A stretch of 53,140 nucleotides of DNA from Enhydrobacter aerosaccus (GTDB taxonomy: Bacteria > Pseudomonadota > Alphaproteobacteria > Reyranellales > Reyranellaceae), in NCBI GenBank assembly GCA_903915535.1, contig CAIWTJ010000180.1, positions 1-53,140 on the forward strand, written 5' to 3'. Each line of letters begins with the position of its first letter. The first letter of the stretch is position 1. Below are positions 31,084-39,595 of this stretch, piece by piece. The notes under the pieces were generated by a model. That model was not told the origin of the DNA. It saw only the letters and a list, made by a program, of their open reading frames with translations, and did no database searches. The position numbers were made by a program, and so were the translations under genes.

Positions 31084-32490
31084 CTATCCGCCAGCCGCCA
31101 GCAATCGGGCCTTCGCCTCGTCGGGGCCGAGGACCGCCAGGATTTCGAAGACACCCGGCGAGACCGTCGAGCCGGTGAGCGCAACGCGCAACGGCTGCGC
31201 GACTTGGCCGAGCTTCAGTCCATTGGCGTCCGCGAAGCGGCGGATTGCGTCCTCGATCGCAGCCTCGGTCCAGTTCGCTGTTTCGGCTTCGAGAGCGGTC
31301 GAGAGCTTGGCCAGCATCGCCTTGTTCTCCGGCGTGCCGTGGCTGCGGGCCTTGTCGTCCTCGGGCGTCTGCCCGCCGGAGCGGGTGTAGAACATGAGGC
31401 TGTCCACGACCTCGACCAGTGTGCGCGACCGCTGCTTCACGCCGTTCAGGCCGCGGGTCACGCGCTCGAGGACGGTCGCGTCGGGCTTGCGGCCGAGCTT
31501 GGCCTCCAGCATCGGCAGGACGAAAGGCAGCAACTCGGCATCGGGCGTCTCGCGCAAATAGACGGCATTGAGATTGGTCAGCTTTGCCGTGTCGAAGCGC
31601 GAAGCCGAGCGGCCGACATCCGGCAGATCGAACCATTCGATGGCCTGCGCGGTCGAGATGATCTCGTCGTCGCCATGACCCCAGCCCAGCCGCAGCAGGT
31701 AGTTGCGCAACGCTGCGGGCAGGAAGCCCATGTCGCGATAGGCGTCGACGCCCAACGCACCGTGCCGCTTGCTGAGCTTCGCGCCGTCGGCCCCGTGGAT
31801 CAGCGGGATGTGTGCGTACACCGGCTCGGGCCAGCCCATCGCCTTGATGATCTGGAGCTGGCGGAAGGCGTTGTTGAGATGATCGTCGCCGCGGATCACA
31901 TGCGTGACGTTCATGTCGAAATCGTCGACCACCACGGCCAGCATGTAGGTCGGCGTGCCGTCGGCGCGCAGCAGGATCATGTCGTCGAGCTGGGCGTTCT
32001 CGACCGTAACCTCGCCCTGCACCGCGTCCTTGATGACGGTCTGGCCGGTTTGCTGCGCCTTGAGGCGCACGACGGGCTTGATACCCGGAGGCGCGTCCTT
32101 GGGATCGCGATCGCGCCAACGGCCGTCGTAGCGCATTGGCTTGCCGGCGGCCTTCTGGGCCGCGCGCATCTCGTCGAGTTCCTGGGGCGAGCAATAGCAA
32201 TGATAGGCGTTGCCCTGGGCCAGCATCTGATTGGCGACCTCGGCGTGCCGGGCGGCGCGGGCGAACTGATAGGTGACGTCGCCGTCCCACTCGAGGCCGA
32301 GCCAGGACAGGCCGTCGAGGATCGCCGCGATCGCGGGCTCGGTCGAGCGCGCACGATCGGTATCCTCGATGCGCAGCAGGAACTTGCCGCCAGTGTGCTT
32401 GGCGTAGAGCCAGTTGAAGAGGGCAGTTCGGGCGCCGCCGATATGCAGGAAGCCGGTCGGCGAGGGGGCAAAGCGGGTAACGACGGTCAT
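31084..32490 (-). CDS. gltX: Glutamyl-tRNA synthetase
   Basis: This 468-residue class I enzyme charges tRNA-Glu (possibly also tRNA-Gln for transamidation). The HIGH-type motif is [11 protein letters not shown] (residues 9-19) and the KMSKS-type motif is [18 protein letters not shown] is also characteristic. I start at ATG 32490, where homology begins; an in-frame ATG at 32520 would add ten residues. It is the last core gene before the integrase. Confidence 0.95.
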   Translation of the reverse strand: MTVVTRFAPSPTGFLHIGGARTALFNWLYAKHTGGKFLLRIEDTDRARSTEPAIAAILDGLSWLGLEWDGDVTYQFARAARHAEVANQMLAQGNAYHCYCSPQELDEMRAAQKAAGKPMRYDGRWRDRDPKDAPPGIKPVVRLKAQQTGQTVIKDAVQGEVTVENAQLDDMILLRADGTPTYMLAVVVDDFDMNVTHVIRGDDHLNNAFRQLQIIKAMGWPEPVYAHIPLIHGADGAKLSKRHGALGVDAYRDMGFLPAALRNYLLRLGWGHGDDEIISTAQAIEWFDLPDVGRSASRFDTAKLTNLNAVYLRETPDAELLPFVLPMLEAKLGRKPDATVLERVTRGLNGVKQRSRTLVEVVDSLMFYTRSGGQTPEDDKARSHGTPENKAMLAKLSTALEAETANWTEAAIEDAIRRFADANGLKLGQVAQPLRVALTGSTVSPGVFEILAVLGPDEAKARLLAAGG

Positions 32491-32638
32491 GGCTCGGGAG
32501 TTGTGCGGATTTGGCCTCATTTAGGCCGGGAATAGAACTGGCGTCCTTGCGGGTGCGTGGCTGTGCATAAAGCCTCGCGGTTGCTGAACCTTCTATCCGC
32601 CGCGGTGCGCGGCTGTCCACCCGCAGCCAGAGCGACAG

Positions 32639-32657
32639 GTTACCCAAAAAGTTACCC
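32639..32657 (+). repeat. Direct repeat GTTACCC upstream of the integrase
   Basis: GTTACCC occurs twice (32639-32645 and 32651-32657), separated by AAAAA, so the copies lie 12 bp apart. They end 24 nt before the integrase ATG. The one-turn spacing suggests a protein-binding site, such as an integrase arm site or operator. No tRNA gene or attachment-site duplicate was found nearby. Confidence 0.4.
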
Positions 32658-32680
32658 GAGTGATAAAATGGAGAAATATC

Positions 32681-33799
32681 ATGGCACTTAATGACACCCG
32701 TCTTCGCAACCTGAAGCCGAAGCCCGGAAAGACCGAGCGGCTGGTCGCTGATGGCAATGGCCTGTACATCCGAGTCAGGGTGGGTGAGGGCACGATCACG
32801 CGAACTTGGCAGTTTCGTCGTAGGGAAGGCGACAAGCTGACCGTGACTACGCTTGGAAAATACCCTGGACTGCCAGTTCTGGAGGCCCGCCAACAGGCGC
32901 TGGAGCTCGCCACTAGGGGCAAATCCTACAGTCCGATCGTCGAGGTGGCGGCGGAACAGTGGCTTTCCGAGCGGATCGAGCACACCCACCGAAAGGCCGA
33001 GCTTATTCGAGGCTATGTCGAGCGAGCGATCTTACCAGCGCTCGGGAGGCGCCGCATCCGCGACATTGAACCCTCCGAGATTGCCATCGTCATTCGGGAT
33101 TACCGCGACCGTGCGGGCAAAACGGCCAAGGCCCGCAAGGGGGGCCTGACGGCCGCCAGGGCTCTCCTGGGCGTCTTTAAGGGCCTGTTCGGCTACGCCG
33201 TCGCCAACGGCTGGATCAAGCATTCTCCCGCTGTTCAGTTGACCGGAGCGATGGTCGGGCCTCCGGGCGCGGCTCGCACCCGCGTTCTCTCGGACGACGA
33301 GATCCGTCTCGTTATGACCAGTGACGTCCGGCAAGGGCCGGTATTGCGTTTCCTATTGGCGACAGGTTTACGGATTGGTGAGGCCTACAACGGCCATCGG
33401 GATGGCCAATATTGGGTTGTCCCGGTCAGCGCCTCGAAAAACAAGCGCGAGCACCGCGTTTGGCTCTCTGGGCAGGCGCTCGCCCAGCTCGATCTGCATC
33501 CTTGGAAGGCGACGCGAGACGACGTGCAGCACTGGGTAGCCGACAATGCCGGTGGATGGTGCGCGCACGACTTGCGGCGGACTTTCAGTACCCGTCTCAA
33601 CGGTATGGGTATTCCGCCCTACGTCGTAGAGAAGATGCTCAATCACACCTTTGGCGGTGTAATGGCGGTCTACAATCACGCGACCTACGACACCGAACGG
33701 CGGGAGGGGCTCGAGGCTTGGTCGAGTTGGCTCGCTAAAATGGTTCAACCGGAGCGGGCTAACGTCGTCGCGCTCAGCCAGACGCAACGGGCGGCATAG
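32681..33799 (+). CDS. Tyrosine-type site-specific integrase (P4 type, DUF4102 N-terminus)
   Basis: This 372-residue recombinase integrates and excises a mobile element. The N-terminal arm-binding domain (residues 1-75; LKPKPGKTERLVADGNGLYIR) is of the DUF4102 kind. Catalytic residues are all present: R231 in ATGLRIGE, H296 and R299 in AHDLRRTF, H322 in LNHTF and nucleophile Y331. The protein appears intact. GGAG lies 7 nt before ATG 32681, so I prefer it to GTG 32660. It marks the left edge of an accessory segment next to gltX. Confidence 0.93.
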   Translation: MALNDTRLRNLKPKPGKTERLVADGNGLYIRVRVGEGTITRTWQFRRREGDKLTVTTLGKYPGLPVLEARQQALELATRGKSYSPIVEVAAEQWLSERIEHTHRKAELIRGYVERAILPALGRRRIRDIEPSEIAIVIRDYRDRAGKTAKARKGGLTAARALLGVFKGLFGYAVANGWIKHSPAVQLTGAMVGPPGAARTRVLSDDEIRLVMTSDVRQGPVLRFLLATGLRIGEAYNGHRDGQYWVVPVSASKNKREHRVWLSGQALAQLDLHPWKATRDDVQHWVADNAGGWCAHDLRRTFSTRLNGMGIPPYVVEKMLNHTFGGVMAVYNHATYDTERREGLEAWSSWLAKMVQPERANVVALSQTQRAA

Positions 33800-33862
33800 T
33801 TAGATCCACATGGTCGTCTGCCTCTTGCGTTCTGGGATACATGCTTTGAAAGAGTACGTAGG

Positions 33863-34582
33863 ATGGATGATGGTCTTCCGCTGAAGCCTGATACCGGATG
33901 GGGAACCGAGGTCCGACGCCTGATGAAGGATCCGGGCTGTGACTTTGACCACGCGTTTGCGAAGGTTATGGCGAGATACCTAAACCAAGGTGATACTCGA
34001 CCACTGTTCGACTTGGTGCAACGCGCGAAGAAGGAGCCGGAAGAACCCGCCCTTCGATTTCTTGCGAAAATGTTTAATTTGCTCCCTCAAGCCTCCTCCT
34101 CGGATGTCGAAATTCAATACCGATTCGGATTTGAGCCATTCCGGGCGAAGAGGGGGCGACCTGGACCCGTCGAAGCAACTAAGGCCAAGGCGGCCGGAAT
34201 CGTATTCAGTGTCCTGCTTAACGGTGTAGCGAAGATGGCTGAAGGCCAGAAGCCTGGTCCGATTTTTTGGCAGTATTTGTTCAATGCGTTTGATCAGACT
34301 CAACGCGGAAGCACCACACAGAGTGATTTTCCCGTTTCGGCAAAACTCGTTCGGATCGATGGGAGCAGAGGAAGACGCATAGATCCAGAATTGGCCACGC
34401 GAGATAAAGTGCTCGCATCGTTCGTCGAGCAGCACATTAAGGAGGGGCGTGGTTATGACTCTTCAATCAAAGAAACGCGTGATGAATTGAGAAGGATCGC
34501 AAGAGACGAGGGCTGGCAAGGAAAAGTCGGGGAAAAGACAATTAAGGATGCTTACGATACTCGCCCCAAGAAAATGGGCTGA
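33863..34582 (+). CDS. Hypothetical protein, island-encoded
   Basis: This 239-residue soluble protein has no recognised domain. It is charged, with a central stretch EPFRAKRGRPGPVEATKAKAAG and a Lys/Arg-rich C-terminus (TRDELRRIARDEGWQG). No signal peptide or membrane helix is visible. Base composition is visibly poorer in GC than the core genes, as for the neighbouring island genes. It sits 63 nt after the integrase and before an excisionase-like gene. DNA binding is possible from the basic regions, but that is a guess. Confidence 0.65.
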   Translation: MDDGLPLKPDTGWGTEVRRLMKDPGCDFDHAFAKVMARYLNQGDTRPLFDLVQRAKKEPEEPALRFLAKMFNLLPQASSSDVEIQYRFGFEPFRAKRGRPGPVEATKAKAAGIVFSVLLNGVAKMAEGQKPGPIFWQYLFNAFDQTQRGSTTQSDFPVSAKLVRIDGSRGRRIDPELATRDKVLASFVEQHIKEGRGYDSSIKETRDELRRIARDEGWQGKVGEKTIKDAYDTRPKKMG

Positions 34583-34671
34583 AAATAATTCGGACATTCT
34601 TTGACCCGCTATTTACGAGACAAGCGACGAACCCTGCATACAATTGCGGACCATCTCGAATGGAGATGGCC

Positions 34672-34866
34672 ATGCAAATCAAGCCTTTTGAGCACGACCC
34701 GCCCCGCGCCTATCGGGTCAAGGACTTTTGTCGCCAGTACGGGCTCGGTAAGAGCAATGTTTACAAGCTAATCAAGGAGGGAAAGCTCGCCTCCGTTGTA
34801 GTTGGCGGCAGGCGACTGATTCCTCGAGATGCTGCGGAAGCGCTCTTGGTGACGCCAAGCCAATGA
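34672..34866 (+). CDS. Excisionase/AlpA-like helix-turn-helix protein
   Basis: This 64-residue protein has the winged-HTH pattern of the excisionase (HTH_17) family: YRVKDFCRQYGLGKSNVYKLIKEGKL followed by a wing with GGRRLIPRDAAEALL. Such proteins direct excision or regulate the integrase of their element. Three in-frame ATGs are possible (34660, 34666, 34672); GGAG at 34662-34665 favours 34672. It overlaps the next gene by ATGA. Confidence 0.75.
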   Translation: MQIKPFEHDPPRAYRVKDFCRQYGLGKSNVYKLIKEGKLASVVVGGRRLIPRDAAEALLVTPSQ

Positions 34867-35249
34867 GCGCAACAACCGCAGCGTTACGCGAACTCGGCCA
34901 CCAGCCGGAGCCCATGTCGCGCGCCATTCGCCGCAAGTGTCTCGACTGCTCCGGTGGCTCCAAGGCTGAAGTCAGGGATTGCTTGGTCCGTAAGTGTGCC
35001 CTGTTCCCATTCCGAATGGGTAAAAGTCCCTGGAGAGCGCCGCTTAGCCAGGCTGGGCGGGAGAGGCGACGCCAACACTTGGCTGATCTCAAAACGGCTC
35101 GTGAAAATACGGGTGAAAATGTCAGCGGTGCTCGGCGTGGGACGAATGGTCAGAGCAAGGCTGCACCCGGAAACGATCCTGAAATTCTGGCCGAAGACGA
35201 CGACCAGGTGTTGGAAGCACAAGCCTTGCAAAGGGGAGACTACAGCTGA
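34863..35249 (+). CDS. Cys-rich small protein of mobile elements
   Basis: This 128-residue protein has four cysteines in the pattern C-x2-C-x10-C-x4-C (KCLDCSGG...DCLVRKC), followed by LFPFRMGKSPW, a likely zinc ribbon. I have a general memory of this motif in proteins of proteobacterial prophages and islands, but no known function. The C-terminal half is polar and probably disordered. Its ATG overlaps the stop of the HTH gene, so the two are co-translated. Confidence 0.65.
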   Translation: MSATTAALRELGHQPEPMSRAIRRKCLDCSGGSKAEVRDCLVRKCALFPFRMGKSPWRAPLSQAGRERRRQHLADLKTARENTGENVSGARRGTNGQSKAAPGNDPEILAEDDDQVLEAQALQRGDYS

Positions 35250-35559
35250 ATCCAAGGCTGGCGTCGTCGGTCAATAGACGGCGGGGCGCCAGTGTCGAGG
35301 CGGCAACCGTGGGGCGCGATCGCGAGCCGCAAGCGCAGTCCGAAGGTGAAAGCGCTGATCGCCGGATGAAAGGCACCATTCGCAAGTAGTCACCGTTGTT
35401 GCCGCCAGCCTCTTGGGCGGCGACCCCTGAAGCGACGCTGGCTCCAACGAGAGGCGCACGCCAACGGGACGACCAGCCCGACGAATTCGTGGGGCTTGGT
35501 CGTCCTTTGCCCGTCGCTCGGCTTCACCAACGAGCGGTCACTATTCGATGAGGAACACG
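35250..35559. other. Non-coding stretch with a 39-bp imperfect palindrome
   Basis: Open frames here on either strand have poor starts and no recognisable protein features. The only structure I see is the palindrome at 35467-35505, listed separately. Confidence 0.5.
35467..35505. repeat. Imperfect 39-bp palindrome
   Basis: GGACGACCAGCCC (35467-35479) faces GGGCTTGGTCGTCC (35492-35505), with a perfect ACGAATTCGT palindrome at the centre; there is one mismatch and one bulged base. Transcribed, it forms a long hairpin followed by UUUGC, so it could end the island transcript. As DNA it could be a protein-binding site. Confidence 0.5.
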
Positions 35560-35844
35560 ATGCCGAGATGGTTCACTGAAATCGAGACGCGGGCAGAATT
35601 TGTACAGCGGGCACGTGACTGTCCGGAACTGCTCGTCGTGCGCGGTATGCTCGGGAGACGATATGGCCCTCAGTCCCTGCGAACGGTCCTCGACGAGCAG
35701 CCGCAACTCTACGTCGAGAACCCGGTAGCCGACTGGAGCGCCCTGATGTTGCGCCGTGGTCGACATAGCTTTGAAGTTCTGCCGGCCGCCGGCAGAACAC
35801 GGAACGCTAACCGGCGAGCCGCGTCGAACGCTAGACGGTTCTGA
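35560..35844 (+). CDS. Doubtful short ORF, function unknown
   Basis: This 94-codon frame has a plausible GAGG site 6 nt before ATG 35560 and an ordered N-terminal part (FTEIETRAEFVQRARDCPELLVVRGMLG), but its C-terminus becomes Arg/Ala-rich and resembles non-coding translation. It could be the remains of a gene whose 3' part is lost. I do not recognise it. Confidence 0.3.
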   Translation: MPRWFTEIETRAEFVQRARDCPELLVVRGMLGRRYGPQSLRTVLDEQPQLYVENPVADWSALMLRRGRHSFEVLPAAGRTRNANRRAASNARRF

Positions 35845-35966
35845 CGCCTTGGCTGAGCGAGAGCGCAAGCGGAGCCCTCGGTGTAGCGCAGCGTGGCGCT
35901 CACGCGAGAACCGCTGCTGGCCAGCAAAGCGTCAGACGGCGAAGCCGCCTCGGTCGGGACGAAATC

Positions 35967-36176
35967 TCATATTGAAGTCTCTGCACGAAATTCAGCCCAG
36001 CGTTTCCGCTGCGCTGCTGCTATTCGGGCGCGACCACTACGGGTTTTCGGACCAGTGGATAGGCCGCCGTGCAAGCGGCAGCGCAATTTGCCCCGCTTAG
36101 TGGGGATAGACGCGCATTTGCACTTCGTACCGCGCCGAGTAAGTGCACCACAGAAAATCTTGTCACGCATGCCCAC
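35967..36176 (-). CDS. HGGxSTG domain small protein
   Basis: This 69-residue basic protein has CGALTRRGTKCKC, then CRLHGGLSTGPKT and GRARIAAAQRKRW, the pattern of a small family I associate with phages and islands (HGGxSTG). Cysteines and the histidine could bind a metal. The start is GTG 36176 or ATG 36170; GTG overlaps a TAG that ends an upstream open frame. It is on the strand opposite to the integrase genes. Confidence 0.65.
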   Translation of the reverse strand: MGMRDKIFCGALTRRGTKCKCASIPTKRGKLRCRLHGGLSTGPKTRSGRARIAAAQRKRWAEFRAETSI

Positions 36177-36678
36177 TAATACCCCATGTCGTGCGCGCGC
36201 GGGGACGTCAGTAAACCCAGCCGGAAACAGGGAGCGAAATCGGGCGAATAGTAACCCTTTCGCCCGACCTCAGTGATCCGAAAAGGGCATTCTCGACATT
36301 CTCGGGCTGCCCAATTGTCCCAATTTCCGGCGAGTGCTCGGCCCAGTAGTGCCGAAACGGACTTTTCGCCTTTTGGCAGCCCATCTCGCTTCGAATAGTA
36401 CGGCAGTGCGGTACCGGGCAAGTAGCCAGCCCCCTAAGCGAGCGCCATAGCCGGGCCTTACTGCCCTCAAAGCCAAGTATTCGTCGCAGAGTCCGGGGGA
36501 GTAAGTACGAGGGCGGCCAATCCGCACGCCGCGGGTTTGGCGCTGCGCGCTTCTAAGTGCCTGCTAGGCGGAGAGCGCAGACCGGCGGCGCGAACGTCTT
36601 TGAACAGTCCCCATTGTTGCAACTTACCCGATAGTGAACGTGCGCGGCATCGAGCCTGGCGCATGTGTGGGCCGCAAG
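36177..36678 (-). other. Probable gene remnants, no confident gene
   Basis: Two overlapping minus-strand frames (36176-36421 from TTG and 36270-36527 from GTG) cover this stretch. The second begins IGRPRTYSPGLCDEYLALRA, reminiscent of small DNA-binding proteins of mobile elements, but then becomes low-complexity, and no frame stays convincing. A frameshifted or decayed gene is the simplest reading. The first frame ends in TAG overlapping the GTG of the HGGxSTG gene. Confidence 0.35.
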
Positions 36679-36831
36679 TCATCGAAAGTTTCCGAGCACC
36701 ATGAAGAAAAAACCGCCAATGACCGGCCACGCGACCAGCGCCTCCACCACCCGTCCTTCGTGAGCCGCGAAGATCATCGAGACGATCCCCGCGAGTATTA
36801 TAGAAATAGTGAACCGCCGGTCATCGGCCAT
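36679..36831 (-). CDS. Small two-helix membrane protein, function unknown
   Basis: A 50-residue protein from ATG 36831, which is preceded by a strong GGAGG 7 nt upstream. Two hydrophobic stretches (FTISIILAGIVSMIFAA and VEALVAWPVIGGFFFMVLG) are separated by a charged HEGR turn. A longer frame starts at 36897, but the ribosome site decides for 36831. I do not recognise it. The hydrophobic pattern and ribosome site are the only evidence that it is real. Confidence 0.5.
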   Translation of the reverse strand: MADDRRFTISIILAGIVSMIFAAHEGRVVEALVAWPVIGGFFFMVLGNFR

Positions 36832-37226
36832 GCCCCCTCCACTAGCCATTCTATTGGGCCAAAAACCAAGGTTACACGCGCCGTCAAAGGTCGTCATCGG
36901 GCGGCGGACACTCTGGAGGTGTGTTCCCGGCTTCTGGTCCGTGTGGTGCCGACCGACAACCGGATCGCCTCTACGGCCAGAAAACGGCCAAATGGAACGC
37001 GGAACCGAAGGACGGGGCGATTGCGAGGACGATTAATCCGGGCGATGAAGCTGGCGTTCTGCTGGCCTTTCTCGAACGCACTGGGATGGGGTGCGACGGG
37101 CCACGAGCTGGGTCGCTCCAAGGGCGCCGGAGAGACGCACGTCAAGGTGCGCGACCCTCGGGACGCGGCGTTGAGCGAAGCCCTAACCTCATTAACCGGC
37201 GCAGGCCCATTGAGGCTGAGGTAATA
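36832..37226. other. Intergenic stretch without recognisable content
   Basis: Both strands have open frames, but they are Arg/Gly-rich without start signals or protein-like pattern. I see no RNA gene, terminator or repeat. It separates the mobile segment from the APE operon. Confidence 0.5.
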
Positions 37227-37619
37227 CTAAGGAATTCTGTACAGCCTCCGCTCGATATCCGATTCGAGCTTTCTTACTCTGTCGTTGTAGGCCTTATGAA
37301 TATTCCCGTTCGCTTGGCGCAAGTTTGTTGATCCGTCGTTGCGCATCGAGAATGTTTTGCCATCTTGGCTGATGATGACCACGGCGGCGTGATCTTTCCA
37401 CTTTTCGGTAGCGCGAACTTCCGTTGCACTAGTCTTGTCAACTAACCAACCGTCAGCTTGCGCCGTCTGGATGATTGCTTCCGTGATCTGATCAGAATTG
37501 AGATTGCGCGAGGCGGTTGGAATCGGATGCCCCGACACTTCGTAGATCGGCTGAATACGGTGACAAGAGGTGAGAGTGATAAGCGCCACGAATAACACTA
37601 CGATACGGCTCCCGATCAT
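37227..37619 (-). CDS. Small lipoprotein B, last gene of the APE operon
   Basis: This 130-residue protein has a signal peptide with lipobox LTSC (Cys at about residue 19). The mature part is a paralogue of the lipoprotein encoded at the other end of the operon (51274-51672): about half of roughly 100 aligned residues are identical, without gaps. Shared blocks include HP-x3-ASR-x-L, ATxKWxDHAA, NGSxNLR and IHKxYNxRVRxLE. AAGGGGG lies 8 nt before ATG 37619, and the gene starts 27 nt after apeR. Composition is AT-richer than the ape genes. The family is unknown to me; a role in APE export or anchoring is inferred from position. Confidence 0.8.
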   Translation of the reverse strand: MIGSRIVVLFVALITLTSCHRIQPIYEVSGHPIPTASRNLNSDQITEAIIQTAQADGWLVDKTSATEVRATEKWKDHAAVVIISQDGKTFSMRNDGSTNLRQANGNIHKAYNDRVRKLESDIERRLYRIP

Positions 37620-37646
37620 TTTTTGATCCCCCTTGCGGCTTGTTGG

Positions 37647-38873
37647 TTAGACTCGCTTGAAAATAATCGATGTGTTGATGCCGCCGAAGGCAAAATTATT
37701 CTTCATGAAGTAGTCTACTTCCATCGCCCGGGCCTGATGCACGACATAGTCTAGAGGCGCGCAACGCTCGTCGACGGCGTCCAGGTTTACGTTTGGTGCG
37801 AATCGGCCTTCGCGCATCATTTCGATGTTCAGCCACGCTTCGATGGCGCCACAGGCGCCGAGCGTATGGCCGAAATAGCCCTTGAGAGAGTGGATCGGCA
37901 CGGTATCGCGGAAGACCGCGTAGGTCGCCTTGGTTTCGGCGATGTCGCCCCATTCGGTGGCGGTACCATGGCCGTCGACGAAGCCGATCGCGTTGGCATC
38001 GAGGCCTGCGTCCCGCAGCGCCATCTTCATGACCGTCGCCATCGTCTCGGCCTGTGGCTGAGTAACGTGACTGCCATCCGAGTTGGTCGCGAAGCCTCCG
38101 ACCTCGCAATAGATGCGGGCGCCGCGCGCCAGTGCATGTTCGCGTTCCTCGAGAACGAGCGTTGCAGCACCCTCGCCAATCACCAGTCCGTCGCGGTCGC
38201 GATCGTACGGTCGCGGCGATGTCTCGGGCCGATCATTGCGCGTGGAGGTCGCGAACAGCGTGTCGAAGACCGCTGCCATGGTCACGTCGAGTTCCTCGGC
38301 GCCTCCGGCCAGCATGATGTCCGCCTTGCCCCAGCGGATTGCCTCGTAAGCATAGCCGATGCCTTGGCTGCCCGAGGTGCAGGCGCTGGACGTCGTAATG
38401 ATTCGCCCTGTCAGACCGAAAAACAGGCCGATGTTCACCGGGGCGGTGTGGCTCATCATCTGGATGTAGCTGGTCGCGCTCAGGGTGCGCGAGCTGCCGT
38501 GAGTCATCAGATCCGCAAAACCAAGGACGGCGCCCGGTGAACCGAAAGAGGATCCGTAAGAGACGCCCGCGGTCCCGCCACGCAGCACCGGCTGGTCGAG
38601 TAGACCGGCATCGGCCAGGGCCTGTTCGGTCGCCTGTACCGCCATGAGAGCGACAGGTCCCATGGTGCGGGTCTTCTTGCGCGGATAGCTTTCCGACCTG
38701 GTGCGGTCGGCAACGGGCGCTGCCAGTCGAGTGTGCAAGCCTTCGTAACGATCCCATTCGGGCATACGCCGGACGCCGGTTCGGCCCGCGTCGAGATTGG
38801 CGCGGATCGTCGGCCAATCATTGCCGAGTGCTGTGACACCGCCCATGCCTGTGACGACGACGCGACGGGTCAC
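37647..38873 (-). CDS. apeR: Beta-ketoacyl-ACP synthase ApeR (aryl polyene)
   Basis: This 408-residue FabF-like ketosynthase has the full C-H-H triad: C165 in SSACTSGSQG, H302 in DGHGTATEWGD and H336 in KGYFGHTLGACGA. In characterised APE systems ApeR is an accessory condensing enzyme beside the ApeO:ApeC pair. The start is GTG 38873, overlapping the apeQ stop by 4 nt. It is the last recognised ape gene before lipoprotein B. Confidence 0.93.
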   Translation of the reverse strand: MTRRVVVTGMGGVTALGNDWPTIRANLDAGRTGVRRMPEWDRYEGLHTRLAAPVADRTRSESYPRKKTRTMGPVALMAVQATEQALADAGLLDQPVLRGGTAGVSYGSSFGSPGAVLGFADLMTHGSSRTLSATSYIQMMSHTAPVNIGLFFGLTGRIITTSSACTSGSQGIGYAYEAIRWGKADIMLAGGAEELDVTMAAVFDTLFATSTRNDRPETSPRPYDRDRDGLVIGEGAATLVLEEREHALARGARIYCEVGGFATNSDGSHVTQPQAETMATVMKMALRDAGLDANAIGFVDGHGTATEWGDIAETKATYAVFRDTVPIHSLKGYFGHTLGACGAIEAWLNIEMMREGRFAPNVNLDAVDERCAPLDYVVHQARAMEVDYFMKNNFAFGGINTSIIFKRV

Positions 38874-39595
38874 AGCATGCCACCGTTCACCGAAATCACC
38901 TGGCGAGTGACATAACTCGCCTCATCAGAGCACAGGAACGACACCACCGCCGCCACATCGTCCGGCTGACCTGCGCGCCGCATCGGAATCATCTTGAGCG
39001 CCTCGTCGAGCGGTACTTCCGCACTCATGGCGGTTTCGATCAGTCCCGGCGCCACGCAATTGACCGTGATGTTGCGCTTCGCCAGTTCGATGGCGAGGGA
39101 TTTGGTGGCCCCGATGATCCCGGCCTTGGCCGCGCTGTAGTTGGTCTGGCCGCGATTGCCCGCCAGGCCCGAAACCGACGACAACGTCACGATCCGGCCT
39201 CCCTGTCTCGCCGATACCATCGGCATGATGGCGGGTTGCAGCACGTTGTAGAAGCCGTCGAGATTGGTTCGAAGCACGAGATCCCAATCGGCTCCCGGCA
39301 TGGCAGGGAAGGCGTTGTCGCGCGCGATGCCCGCATTCAGGACGACGCCATAGTAAGGTCCATGCGCCTCGATTTCGGCCTCGATCGCCGCCGCACAGGC
39401 CGCGCGGTCGGAGATGTCGAACGAGACGATCCGTCCTTGCCCGCCGGCGGCGGCAATATCGGCCAGGGTCGTCTCGGCGCCGGCGCGATCGCCGCCGTAG
39501 TGGACCGTGATGTGGAAGCCGTCGCGCGCAAGGCGGCGGGCAATCGCGCCACCGATGCCCTTGCTGGCTCCCGTGACAAGAACCGTGCGTGTCAT
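38870..39595 (-). CDS. apeQ: 3-ketoacyl-ACP reductase ApeQ
   Basis: This 241-residue short-chain dehydrogenase is FabG-like and should reduce the beta-keto group after each polyene extension with NADPH. The cofactor loop TGASKGIG is at residues 8-15, and the catalytic tetrad is N111, S140, Y153 and K157. The C-terminal VISVNGGML is typical. ATG 39595 overlaps the apeP stop by 4 nt. Confidence 0.93.
   Translation of the reverse strand: MTRTVLVTGASKGIGGAIARRLARDGFHITVHYGGDRAGAETTLADIAAAGGQGRIVSFDISDRAACAAAIEAEIEAHGPYYGVVLNAGIARDNAFPAMPGADWDLVLRTNLDGFYNVLQPAIMPMVSARQGGRIVTLSSVSGLAGNRGQTNYSAAKAGIIGATKSLAIELAKRNITVNCVAPGLIETAMSAEVPLDEALKMIPMRRAGQPDDVAAVVSFLCSDEASYVTRQVISVNGGML

Noticed and set aside
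32521..32680. tRNA gene as integrase target
   Set aside because: P4-type integrases often use tRNA 3' ends, so I looked for a T-loop and acceptor stem; none can be folded in this stretch.
31052..32989. 946-residue frame that would extend the EamA transporter upstream
   Set aside because: The added part lies opposite or out of frame with gltX and the integrase and reads as random basic sequence; only the last 300 residues are a real transporter.
36634..37224. 196-codon plus-strand frame
   Set aside because: Very Arg/Gly-rich, no start signal, and it runs antisense to a small membrane gene with a good ribosome site.
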